Positions 1 to 6,179 of a stretch of DNA of 10,158 bases are shown here, piece after piece. The DNA comes from Sphingobacteriales bacterium (GTDB taxonomy: Bacteria > Bacteroidota > Bacteroidia > Chitinophagales > Chitinophagaceae). The DNA lies in the NCBI GenBank assembly GCA_947472965.1, contig CANJEF010000022.1, positions 1 to 10,158 of the forward strand. Reading direction: 5' to 3'. The notes beneath the pieces are model-generated. The model saw nothing but the letters and a program-made list of their open reading frames with translations, was not told the DNA's origin and ran no database searches. Position 1 is the first letter of the stretch. Every line of letters starts with the position of its first letter. A program made the translations under genes and the position numbers.

Positions 1-36
1 CGAGAGACGGGGATGGAGAGAACGAGAGACGGGGAT
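1..36. repeat. Direct repeat, 22-base period, cut by window edge
   Basis: The 14-base unit CGAGAGACGGGGAT occurs at 1-14 and again at 23-36, so the period is 22 bases. The spacer GGAGAGAA is itself purine-rich and resembles the unit. The array may continue upstream of the window. It lies just downstream of the stop codon of the RluA-type gene on the minus strand, so it is intergenic. No stem-loop or terminator is visible in it. Whether it is a short tandem repeat, an interspersed GAGAC-type intergenic repeat or a chance duplication cannot be decided from two copies. Confidence 0.55.
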
Positions 37-51
37 TGGGAAATCATCGAA

Positions 52-777
52 TTAGGAACCCCATTTTGCCAACTGCTTTAATGTAGCATCCAAATCCTTG
101 GAAAGCTTTGCAGTTATAGAAAGATCATGACCATCCAAATCTTTGCATTGTATACTGGATGCATGCAAGGCAAGACGCGCCAATAAAGGACGCTCTTCAT
201 CCTCATGCTTTGAAAGATTGAATTTTTTTCTTTTAAATGACGATAAAAATAGCGGCTCTTCACTTCCATAGATTGGATCACAGACTAAAGCATGACCTGC
301 ATTTTGCAGATGAACCCTAATCTGGTGCGTTCTTCCAGTTTCGATTTGAAAGCGAACCCAAGTGTAATTCTTGAAACGCTGCTCAACCTTAAAATGTGTA
401 ACAGCTCCTTTACCCTTTCTACCAACCCTCATTTTCCCAGGCAATGTTGGATGTGCTTCAATGGGCTGATCGAAAGTCCCTTCATCTTGAGACATATTCC
501 CCATTACCAAGCCGTAATAGGTTTTTGTAAGCAACCTTTTTTCAAACTGGTCATTGAAAAACTTATGCGACACTTCATTCTTTGCCAATAAAAGAAGTCC
601 ACTCGTATCACGGTCGATTCGATGTACAATAAAAACGGGTATTCCCTTCAACTCAAACCATTTTTTGATAGAGGGCAACTCGGCGTTGTAACGATCAGGA
701 ATGGTAAGCCACCCTGAAGGCTTGTTGATGGCGATTACGTTGTTATCCTGATATATAATTTCGATGGATGACTGCAA
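52..777 (-). CDS. RluA-family 23S rRNA/tRNA pseudouridine synthase, no S4 domain
   Basis: This 241-residue protein isomerises uridine to pseudouridine in rRNA or tRNA. Visible motifs are the opening strand with INKPSG (about residues 17-22), the catalytic motif HRIDRDTSG at 52-60 with Asp55 as the expected nucleophile, and GRTHQIRVH at 148-156, all typical of the RluA/RluC/RluD/TruC family. There is no N-terminal S4 RNA-binding domain, so in size it resembles RluA or TruC rather than RluC or RluD; the target uridine cannot be read from sequence. The start is TTG at 775-777. The frame has an upstream stop at 790-792 and no ATG lies before the conserved N-terminal strand, so TTG is the best choice. 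It begins 22 bases after the stop of the S4-type pseudouridine synthase gene and is probably co-transcribed with it. No terminator is visible after its TAA. Confidence 0.9.
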   Translation of the reverse strand: MQSSIEIIYQDNNVIAINKPSGWLTIPDRYNAELPSIKKWFELKGIPVFIVHRIDRDTSGLLLLAKNEVSHKFFNDQFEKRLLTKTYYGLVMGNMSQDEGTFDQPIEAHPTLPGKMRVGRKGKGAVTHFKVEQRFKNYTWVRFQIETGRTHQIRVHLQNAGHALVCDPIYGSEEPLFLSSFKRKKFNLSKHEDEERPLLARLALHASSIQCKDLDGHDLSITAKLSKDLDATLKQLAKWGS

Positions 778-799
778 TTGGAATATTATTTAAAAATGG

Positions 800-1765
800 T
801 TAGAGCTTAGGCTTTTTAATGAATGAGCTGTTCATGAATTTCAACAAGCGGACTTCTTTCTCATTCAAATAGCGCCACTTGCTCCTTTCCACATTTTTCT
901 TTGTAAGGTTTGCAAAAACCACCCTATCAAGATTTCTTACATCATACCCCATGAACTCAAACATACGCCTAACAATGTGGTTCCTTCCACTGTGTATTTC
1001 AATGCCGATAATCGACTTGTCTTTTGTATCTACATAACCCAATGCATCGGCTTTTACAAATCCATCTTCAAGCTGAAGTCCATTTATCATTCTGTCAAAA
1101 TCCGATTTCGCAAAAGGCCTATCGAGCTTTGCTTCATACACCTTTCGCACTTCATGTGATGGGTGAGAGAGTTTTTGGGTAAGGTCGCCATCGTTGGTGA
1201 GCAAGAGCACACCCGTTGTATTTCTATCCAACCTTCCCACAGGAAAAATCCTTTCTCCGGTAGCACCTCTGATTAAGTCCAAAACTGTTTTTCGACCTTG
1301 TGGATCTTCAAGGGTCGTGATATAATCCTTGGGTTTATTCAACAGAATATAAACAAGGTTTTTCTCTGGAATTATTTTTTTGCCCAAGTAAAAAACAACG
1401 TCTTCAGGCTTTATCTTGAAACCGGGTTCAATGATCACTTTATCATTAACCTTAATTTTTTCATCCTTTATCAACAGAATCGCGTCTCGTCTTGAACATA
1501 TGCCACAATGGGCAATATATTTATTAAGGGGCATCGTCTTATCCACCTTTCTTGCAATCATTGGCATCTTACCCGCAGATTCAGGAATAGGGTCGTGGCC
1601 TTTTTCTTTGGCAATGCTAAAGGCCTTTCGCTTTTCTGCTTTCTTAACTTCTATTGCATCGGATCGCTCCTTTTTCCATTTCTTTTTTTCCTGGCGGAAT
1701 TCTTCTTTTACGGCGCTGTTCTTTTTCTGGACTACAAATTTGGAAAAATTGTCTGTACGTTTCAT
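800..1765 (-). CDS. S4-domain pseudouridine synthase, RsuA/RluB/RluE/RluF family
   Basis: This 321-residue protein is a rRNA pseudouridine synthase. Residues 1-75 form a Lys/Glu-rich basic extension likely to be disordered or RNA-contacting. Residues about 77-125 are an S4 RNA-binding domain (PLNKYIAHCGICSRRDA). The catalytic domain follows, with LLNKP at 141-145, GRLDRNTTG at 177-185 (Asp180 the expected nucleophile) and SGRNHIVRRMFE near the C terminus, the RsuA-family counterpart of the RluA GRTHQIR motif. The combination with NDGDL favours RluB/RluF-like 23S rRNA modification, but the exact site is not certain. The ATG at 1763-1765 is the only reasonable start. The 136-base gap to rlmN suggests a separate promoter; a weak candidate on the minus strand is TATTTTTA at 1862-1869 with TTG 21 bases upstream. 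The gene is followed closely by the RluA-type gene. Confidence 0.92.
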   Translation of the reverse strand: MKRTDNFSKFVVQKKNSAVKEEFRQEKKKWKKERSDAIEVKKAEKRKAFSIAKEKGHDPIPESAGKMPMIARKVDKTMPLNKYIAHCGICSRRDAILLIKDEKIKVNDKVIIEPGFKIKPEDVVFYLGKKIIPEKNLVYILLNKPKDYITTLEDPQGRKTVLDLIRGATGERIFPVGRLDRNTTGVLLLTNDGDLTQKLSHPSHEVRKVYEAKLDRPFAKSDFDRMINGLQLEDGFVKADALGYVDTKDKSIIGIEIHSGRNHIVRRMFEFMGYDVRNLDRVVFANLTKKNVERSKWRYLNEKEVRLLKFMNSSFIKKPKL

Positions 1766-1901
1766 AAAATTAATTTGCTGTTTTTCAACAGGATTTATTG
1801 ATAAAAAATATGGAGGCCAATGATTAGTTTACTTAGGTGATATCATTAAATAGGCTCTCACTAAAAATAAAAAAATGATACCAGCTATTTCAACTAAAAT
1901 T

Positions 1902-2945
1902 TTATTTGTTTGCTAATTGTCCGCATGCCGCATCAATATCCTTCCCTCTACTCTTGCGCAATCTTGAATTCACCCTGTTTTTTTCAAGGTAATTCATGAA
2001 TGCAGTGGTTTTTTCTTCAGTAGGTTTTTTGAATCTGGCAAAATCTATTGGATTGTACTCAATGATATTGACTAGATCAGCAGGAATTTGGCGATACAAT
2101 TTTACGAGGTCTTCAGCATCTTCAAATGAATCATTGAATTTATCAAAGAGTATATACTCCAACGTAATTTCATTTTTCGTTTGCTTATAAAAATAGTTCA
2201 ATGCATCTACCAATGTTTTGAGGTTGTTCGTCTCGTTGATAGGCATGATCTCATTTCTTTTTTTGTCCGTTGGTGCATGCAAAGAAATTGCGAGTTTGAA
2301 ACGAACCTGGTCATCCCCAAGTTGGCGAATCATTTTTGCAACACCTGCAGTAGATACTGTAATTCTTCTTGGACTCATGGCCAATCCATCCTCGGCAGTA
2401 ATACGCTCAACGGCCTTCATCATATTCCTATAGTTCAACAAGGGTTCACCCATTCCCATGAAAACAATATTGGTGAGTTTTTTATCATGGTTTTGCATGG
2501 CCTGCTTATTGATGAGCACCACTTCGTCGTAGATTTCATCATAGGTCAGGTTTCGCTTTTTGTCCATGTACCCTGTTGCACAAAACTTACAACTCAAGCT
2601 ACATCCAATCTGTGAAGACACACAGGCGGTAAGTCGCTCTTCTGTAGGGATGAGCACCCCTTCTACTTTATGTCCATCGAATGTTTTGAAGCGGCTTTTG
2701 ATTGTGCCATCTTCACTCACTTGGGTGGCATCCACTGCAAGAGGAGTAAATTCGAAGTTTTGCTCCAATTTGGTACGTAAATCTTTCGAAAGGTTGGACA
2801 TCGATTGAAAATCAAAGGCCTGTTTTTGCCAAAGCCATTCCCAAACCTGCTGAACACGGAACTTTTTTTCACCAATTGATTCAAAATAATTGGTAATCTC
2901 ATCTTGGGAGAGGTGACGGATATTGGGCTTTACCTTCGCATTCAT
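1902..2945 (-). CDS. rlmN: Dual-specificity radical SAM RNA methyltransferase RlmN
   Basis: RlmN methylates C2 of adenosine 2503 in 23S rRNA and A37 in some tRNAs, using radical SAM chemistry. The 347-residue protein has the iron-sulfur motif CxxxCxxC at Cys115, Cys119 and Cys122 (GCSLSCKFCATGY), the SAM-binding GMGEPLLN at 164-171, and the two family cysteines for methyl transfer, Cys108 in ACVSSQ and Cys341 in DIDAACGQL close to the C terminus. Length and motif order are standard. ATG at 2943-2945 is chosen because the N-terminal helical domain starts directly after it. A perfect TAnnTTTG promoter box ends only four bases before the ATG, which implies an mRNA with almost no leader. Loss of RlmN methylation is known to alter ribosome antibiotic sensitivity and fidelity in other bacteria; nothing here suggests a changed role. 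Confidence 0.97.
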   Translation of the reverse strand: MNAKVKPNIRHLSQDEITNYFESIGEKKFRVQQVWEWLWQKQAFDFQSMSNLSKDLRTKLEQNFEFTPLAVDATQVSEDGTIKSRFKTFDGHKVEGVLIPTEERLTACVSSQIGCSLSCKFCATGYMDKKRNLTYDEIYDEVVLINKQAMQNHDKKLTNIVFMGMGEPLLNYRNMMKAVERITAEDGLAMSPRRITVSTAGVAKMIRQLGDDQVRFKLAISLHAPTDKKRNEIMPINETNNLKTLVDALNYFYKQTKNEITLEYILFDKFNDSFEDAEDLVKLYRQIPADLVNIIEYNPIDFARFKKPTEEKTTAFMNYLEKNRVNSRLRKSRGKDIDAACGQLANK

Positions 2946-2949
2946 GCTG

Positions 2950-2957
2950 CAAAGATA
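2950..2957 (-). promoter_or_regulatory. Bacteroidota -7 box of rlmN (TATCTTTG)
   Basis: On the minus strand TATCTTTG matches the Bacteroidota -7 consensus TAnnTTTG at every defined position and lies four bases before the rlmN ATG. Transcription would be expected to start within a few bases of the start codon, giving a leaderless or near-leaderless message. No clean TTG/TTTG -33 element is seen at 19-21 bases upstream, which lowers confidence. Confidence 0.5.
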
Positions 2958-2988
2958 CGATTTGTGTATGGAAGGTAGACAGGCAGAC

Positions 2989-3009
2989 GGAACTCGTGAA
3001 ACGAGCCCC
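2989..3009 (-). terminator. Possible transcript-end hairpin after the peroxiredoxin gene
   Basis: Read as minus-strand RNA, GGGGCUCGU and ACGAGUUCC can form a 9-bp stem (two G-U pairs) around a three-base UUC loop. The two wobble pairs would be mismatches on the plus strand, so the structure favours the minus transcript, that is, the one from the peroxiredoxin gene. There is no U tract after it, so it is not a standard intrinsic terminator and may instead be a 3' stabilising or processing element. Confidence 0.3.
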
Positions 3010-3053
3010 CATTCTGATCACTTGACGTCAATACCGGAATAATTCAGTTTTAA

Positions 3054-3689
3054 CTATTTATTAGGCTGGGGAGTGTACCTTAAATATGGCTTTACAATGT
3101 TCAATCCCTTGGGGAATTTTTGGATAGCATCTTCTGTTGAAACAGCAGGCACAACAATCACATCTTCCCCTACCTTCCAATCCGCTGGTGTTGCCACACT
3201 ATACTGGGCTGTCAGCTGCAAAGAATCAATCACCCTTAACACTTCCACAAAATTTCTTCCCGTAGAAGCCGGATAGGTTATAAATAGTTTGATGGTTTTG
3301 TCAGGACCAATTACAAAAAGAGATCGAACCGTAAATGTAGCTGAAGCATTGGGATGAATCATATCATAGAGGGATGCCACTTCCCTGTTTTCATCTGCAA
3401 TAATTGGAAAACCCACAGTGCAGTGCTGTGTTTCATTGATATCCTTCACCCATGATTGATGCTTGTCTAAAGGGTCGACACTCACGGCCAACACCTTAAC
3501 ATTTCGCTTAGTGAATTCGCCTTCAAGCTGTGCGGTTCTTCCCAATTCAGTGGTGCAAACTGGTGTGAAGTCGGCCGGATGGGAAAAGAGCACGCCCCAG
3601 CCATCCCCAAGGTATTCGTGGAAGTCGATTTTGCCAAGGGTTGTATTTGCTGTAAAATTCGGTGCGAGATCTCCTAATCTGAGTGACAT
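3054..3689 (-). CDS. 1-Cys peroxiredoxin (Prx6/AhpC-TSA family)
   Basis: This cytosolic thiol peroxidase reduces hydrogen peroxide and organic hydroperoxides. With the start at 3687-3689 it has 211 residues. The active-site signature Pro38-x3-Thr42-x2-Cys45 (HPADFTPVCTTE) is complete, with Cys45 as the peroxidatic cysteine and Arg122 as the expected active-site arginine. The only other cysteine, Cys90 in ETQHC, occupies the place of Cys91 of human PRDX6 rather than that of a resolving cysteine in 2-Cys enzymes. The long C-terminal arm (about 150-211) with PADWKVGEDVIVVP is typical of the Prx6 subfamily. The frame stays open 24 codons further upstream, but homologues begin at the MSLRLGD-like segment, and the extra residues do not fit the fold. 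The 151-base gap to dinB suggests its own promoter; a near-consensus box TTTATTTG lies at 3737-3744. It stands alone among translation genes. Confidence 0.93.
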   Translation of the reverse strand: MSLRLGDLAPNFTANTTLGKIDFHEYLGDGWGVLFSHPADFTPVCTTELGRTAQLEGEFTKRNVKVLAVSVDPLDKHQSWVKDINETQHCTVGFPIIADENREVASLYDMIHPNASATFTVRSLFVIGPDKTIKLFITYPASTGRNFVEVLRVIDSLQLTAQYSVATPADWKVGEDVIVVPAVSTEDAIQKFPKGLNIVKPYLRYTPQPNK

Positions 3690-3840
3690 CTTTTTTTTCT
3701 TTAGGATACAAAAAAAAGGAAACTTTATTATCCTACCAAATAAATAGACTATTAATTTCATTGAAATGCATATTAAAATAACTGTTTTAGGTAGCAGTCA
3801 AAGATGCCCGATGAATAGCTTAAGTTAAAAGCCGAAAAAA

Positions 3841-4983
3841 TCACTTTCCCCTTCCAATTGAACCCTTTCCATATTTCTTCTTTACACCGTCCATGGCTGC
3901 ATAAAGTTTTTCCTTTTTTATTCTATTATCAAACAAATCAGTTTGCATTGTTTTGTCAATCAAATCGCTATAACGTATGCCAATCAAACGTAAGCTTGAC
4001 TTTCCATCGTATAGTTGAAAAAAAAGATCGCGGACTACATTGATCAACTCATCATCAAAATGACTTGCGTTGATCGACAATTGTCGGGTATGTGTTTTAA
4101 AGTCGGGATAACGGATTTTCACAGCAACACAGCGTGTCATGGTATTTTCCTCCCTTAGCTGATGTCCTAATTTGTCAGTCATTCCCATGAGCACTTTAAG
4201 CAGGAAGTCTTCATTCGAAGTATTTTCCATGAATGTCTGTTCAGTTGAAATAGATTTTGATTCATGGGAATGTTGAATCCCTCCATAATATTCCCCTTTT
4301 GATTTTCTAATCAACACTTCTCCATACTTCCCAAAATACTGTTCCAACACATGAACTGGATATTCGGAAAGTTCACCGATTGTTAATATGCCCAGTGAAT
4401 TGAGGCTTTTTAGTGCATGCTCCCCTACGCCAGGAATGGCTGATACGGATAGTGGTGCTAGAAATTCTCTTTCTTTGCCAGCTGGTATTTGCAAGTATCC
4501 ATTGGGTTTGGCTGCATTTGTTCCCATCTTGGCAACCATTTTATTGGAAGCCAGTCCGAATGATATTGGCAGGCCTGTAGTTTCAATTATCTCGTTTCGC
4601 AAATCGATGGTCCATTGCAATGGATCAAAAAATCGATCCATGCCTGTCAAATCGATATAAAATTCATCAATGGATGCCTTCTCAAATGAAGGGGCTTTTG
4701 CAGCAATGATATCCGTTACCCATTGGGAAAATTTACCATACTGCCCTTTTGTACTTTTTACAACGGTAGCATGTGGACATAGCGCCACAGCCTTTGCCAT
4801 TGGCATGGCAGATTGAACACCAAATTGACGTGCCTCGTAACTACAAGTACTTACAACACCGCGTTCCCTGCTTCCTCCAATAATGATAGGCTTGCCTTTT
4901 AATGTTGGATCTAAAATACATTCAACGGAAACAAAAAAAGCATCCAAATCGAAATGGGCGATATATGAAATTGGGAAGGACAT
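3841..4983 (-). CDS. dinB: DNA polymerase IV (Y-family translesion polymerase)
   Basis: DinB copies past damaged bases such as N2-dG adducts at the cost of fidelity. The 380-residue protein carries the palm motif FDLDAFFVSVE (residues 11-21) with metal ligand Asp12 and Phe17 at the steric-gate position, and the second catalytic pair Asp106-Glu107 in SIDEFYIDLTG. A helix-hairpin-helix thumb region (VSAIPGVGEHALKSLNSLGI) and a little-finger domain follow. QTDLF at 347-351 matches the sliding-clamp binding motif QxxLF and is followed by about 29 residues ending in KKKYGKGSIGRGK, so the clamp motif is slightly internal. ATG at 4981-4983 lies 15 bases after the rimM stop, so the gene is likely co-transcribed with rimM. 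That places a mutagenic polymerase in a ribosome-maturation operon rather than under an obvious SOS box; no LexA-like site is seen before it. Confidence 0.96.
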   Translation of the reverse strand: MSFPISYIAHFDLDAFFVSVECILDPTLKGKPIIIGGSRERGVVSTCSYEARQFGVQSAMPMAKAVALCPHATVVKSTKGQYGKFSQWVTDIIAAKAPSFEKASIDEFYIDLTGMDRFFDPLQWTIDLRNEIIETTGLPISFGLASNKMVAKMGTNAAKPNGYLQIPAGKEREFLAPLSVSAIPGVGEHALKSLNSLGILTIGELSEYPVHVLEQYFGKYGEVLIRKSKGEYYGGIQHSHESKSISTEQTFMENTSNEDFLLKVLMGMTDKLGHQLREENTMTRCVAVKIRYPDFKTHTRQLSINASHFDDELINVVRDLFFQLYDGKSSLRLIGIRYSDLIDKTMQTDLFDNRIKKEKLYAAMDGVKKKYGKGSIGRGK

Positions 4984-4998
4984 GCCTGTAAAGAAGTA

Positions 4999-5517
4999 CT
5001 AACTTAAGTAAATATCCAATAGTCCTTCGGGTAATGTCACGACAATTTTTTCCGACTTGTGGTCGATTTTAACCAAGGTACTCTCATTGATGGGAATCAA
5101 AACTTCCTTTGAATCTATTTCAAGGCGCAAAAGAATCTGAATGGGTTGTTCAATCACTTCCAAAACCTTACCCAAAATCTTGCCCTTTTCAACAACATCA
5201 AACCCCAACATTGAAAGTGGTGCTGATTTGGAGGAAATTTTTTTTGCATCAGATTCTGGCATCCAGGCCTTTTTCTTAATGTATTTTTTGGCAGTCTCTG
5301 GACTTTCTATATCCTCGAATGAGACCAATAGCTCGTTATCTGCCTTCAACTTTATCTCCTTGATGAAATAAGGAACAAACTTATCCTTTGCGGTTTCAAG
5401 GAATAACACCTTGATTCCAGCTATATCAGGATTGGGTCCAAGATGGTGTTGTATAACAACATCCCCTTTAACTCCGAAAGTGGCAACGATAGCACCGATG
5501 TTTATATAATTATCCAT
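4999..5517 (-). CDS. rimM: Ribosome maturation factor RimM
   Basis: RimM binds the 30S subunit (through uS19) and is needed for 16S rRNA processing and assembly of the 30S head. The 172-residue protein has the N-terminal RimM domain opening with IGAIVATFGVKGDVVI (family pattern G-I-x-x-T-H/F-G-x-x-G-E/D-V) and a C-terminal PRC barrel (about 98-172) ending in the conserved LPEGLLDIY. Length is normal. The ATG is at 5515-5517. It follows rpsP by 55 bases, the usual gene order, but a terminator-like hairpin ends five bases before its ATG, so its expression probably depends on read-through or on a start site in or just after that hairpin. It is followed by dinB after 15 bases. Confidence 0.95.
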   Translation of the reverse strand: MDNYINIGAIVATFGVKGDVVIQHHLGPNPDIAGIKVLFLETAKDKFVPYFIKEIKLKADNELLVSFEDIESPETAKKYIKKKAWMPESDAKKISSKSAPLSMLGFDVVEKGKILGKVLEVIEQPIQILLRLEIDSKEVLIPINESTLVKIDHKSEKIVVTLPEGLLDIYLS

Positions 5518-5522
5518 AAAAC

Positions 5523-5551
5523 AAAAAAAGCCCCGTTTGAAACGAGGCTTT
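5523..5551 (-). terminator. Intrinsic terminator between rpsP and rimM
   Basis: On the minus strand AAAGCCTCG pairs with CGGGGCTTT (9 bp with one G-U pair) around a seven-base apical segment TTTCAAA, and seven T residues run from within the 3' arm. This is a textbook intrinsic terminator, placed 21 bases after the rpsP stop and five bases before the rimM ATG. It probably ends or attenuates transcription from the rpsP promoter, so that bS16 is made in excess over RimM and DinB. Confidence 0.8.
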
Positions 5552-5572
5552 GTATGATATGTTTGAAATCAA

Positions 5573-6076
5573 TTATTCTGGAGTTGATTCTGTAGGAGCG
5601 TCTGTAGGAGCTTCTGTAGGAGCTTCTGCTTCAGGTTGTACAGGTTTTGCAACTTGCACAGGCTTTGCACGGCTTACTGGAGGACGTTGTCTTGGTTGAC
5701 GACGCTGGCGCATTTTTTCTTCTTGACGTTCCCTTTCCTTGCCTTCCTGATCTTGATGCCATTCCTCAAACTTGGTCATTGCAGCAGCCTGATCGAACAG
5801 TCCAAGGCTAACTCCTCTTAACAAATGTTTGAGATACAAAACACCTTTGGTGGATAGAATCTTTCTAACAGTATCAGTTGGTTGTGCTCCATTTCCCAAC
5901 CACTCGAGTGCCTTTTGGCGATCCACCAACACAGTTGCTGGGTGGGTGAGCGGGTTGTAGGTTCCAATTTTCTGAATGAACTTACCATCGCGTGGAGCTC
6001 TTGCGTCTGCTACTACGATGAAATAGAAAGGTCTTTTTTTGCTTCCGTGACGTTGGAGTCTGATTTTGACAGCCAT
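5573..6076 (-). CDS. rpsP: Small ribosomal subunit protein bS16 with long C-terminal tail
   Basis: bS16 is a primary assembly protein of the 30S subunit. Residues 1 to about 82 match the whole family ([50 protein letters not shown]). Most bS16 proteins end near residue 80-90, but this one has 167 residues. The extra 85 consist of a short helical stretch (82-100), a highly charged Glu/Lys/Arg/Gln segment (about 103-130) and a Pro/Ala/Thr/Glu tail containing [12 protein letters not shown] at 151-162, encoded by 12-base tandem repeats. Extended bS16 proteins are known in Bacteroidota; the tail is probably solvent-exposed. The ATG is at 6074-6076. A strong Bacteroidota promoter lies about 50-80 bases upstream and a terminator-like hairpin just after the stop, so the gene can be expressed as a unit of its own. 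Confidence 0.96.
   Translation of the reverse strand: MAVKIRLQRHGSKKRPFYFIVVADARAPRDGKFIQKIGTYNPLTHPATVLVDRQKALEWLGNGAQPTDTVRKILSTKGVLYLKHLLRGVSLGLFDQAAAMTKFEEWHQDQEGKERERQEEKMRQRRQPRQRPPVSRAKPVQVAKPVQPEAEAPTEAPTDAPTESTPE
5589..5624. repeat. Three 12-base tandem repeats in the rpsP tail
   Basis: The unit TCTGTAGGAGC(T/G) is repeated three times head to tail at 5589-5600, 5601-5612 and 5613-5624, and a partial fourth unit (TCTGC) follows. It keeps the reading frame and encodes the (E/D)APT repeats near the C terminus of bS16. Near-identical 12-base units of this kind can change number by slippage without breaking the frame. Confidence 0.85.
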
Positions 6077-6128
6077 AAAAAATTAAAATTTTTAGTGGGT
6101 ATTAATTAATATTCTCAATATGAGTTTG

Positions 6129-6159
6129 CAAATTTACTGTATTCAAGGGACAATACAAA
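6129..6159 (-). promoter_or_regulatory. Bacteroidota-type promoter of rpsP (TTTG-N19-TAAATTTG)
   Basis: On the minus strand a TTTG (-33, at 6156-6159) is followed after 19 bases by TAAATTTG (-7, at 6129-6136). Both elements match the Bacteroidota consensus TTTG / TAnnTTTG perfectly with normal spacing. The expected start site is near 6123, giving rpsP a leader of about 46 bases. The leader is AT-rich and contains the 12-base palindrome TATTAATTAATA at 6100-6111. This is the best promoter in the window and separates rpsP from ffh. Confidence 0.75.
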
Positions 6160-6179
6160 AATAGTTTAGCAATGAAAGT

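Noticed and set aside
1416..1823. 135-codon plus-strand frame opposite the S4-type pseudouridine synthase
   Set aside because: It lies antisense to the S4 domain and Lys-rich extension; its Phe/Leu/Ser richness is simply the complement of Lys/Glu codons.
2181..2615. 144-codon plus-strand frame opposite rlmN
   Set aside because: It is antisense to the conserved radical SAM core of rlmN, which fully explains the open frame, and has no family motif.
3690..3761. Longer peroxiredoxin start at 3761 giving a hydrophobic N-terminal extension that might be a signal peptide
   Set aside because: The extra 24 residues end in four lysines directly before the conserved MSLRLGD start, lack a signal-peptidase site, and cover the best promoter region. 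Prx6-type proteins normally begin at the MSLRLGD position.
3784..3840. Terminator after dinB (GCTT/AAGC around an AT-rich loop)
   Set aside because: The possible stem is only about four base pairs and no T tract follows on the minus strand.
5640..5672. Short repeats in rpsP as a CRISPR-like or mobile-element signal
   Set aside because: The repeats are in frame, 12 bases or less, without spacers, and encode a Pro/Ala-rich protein tail.
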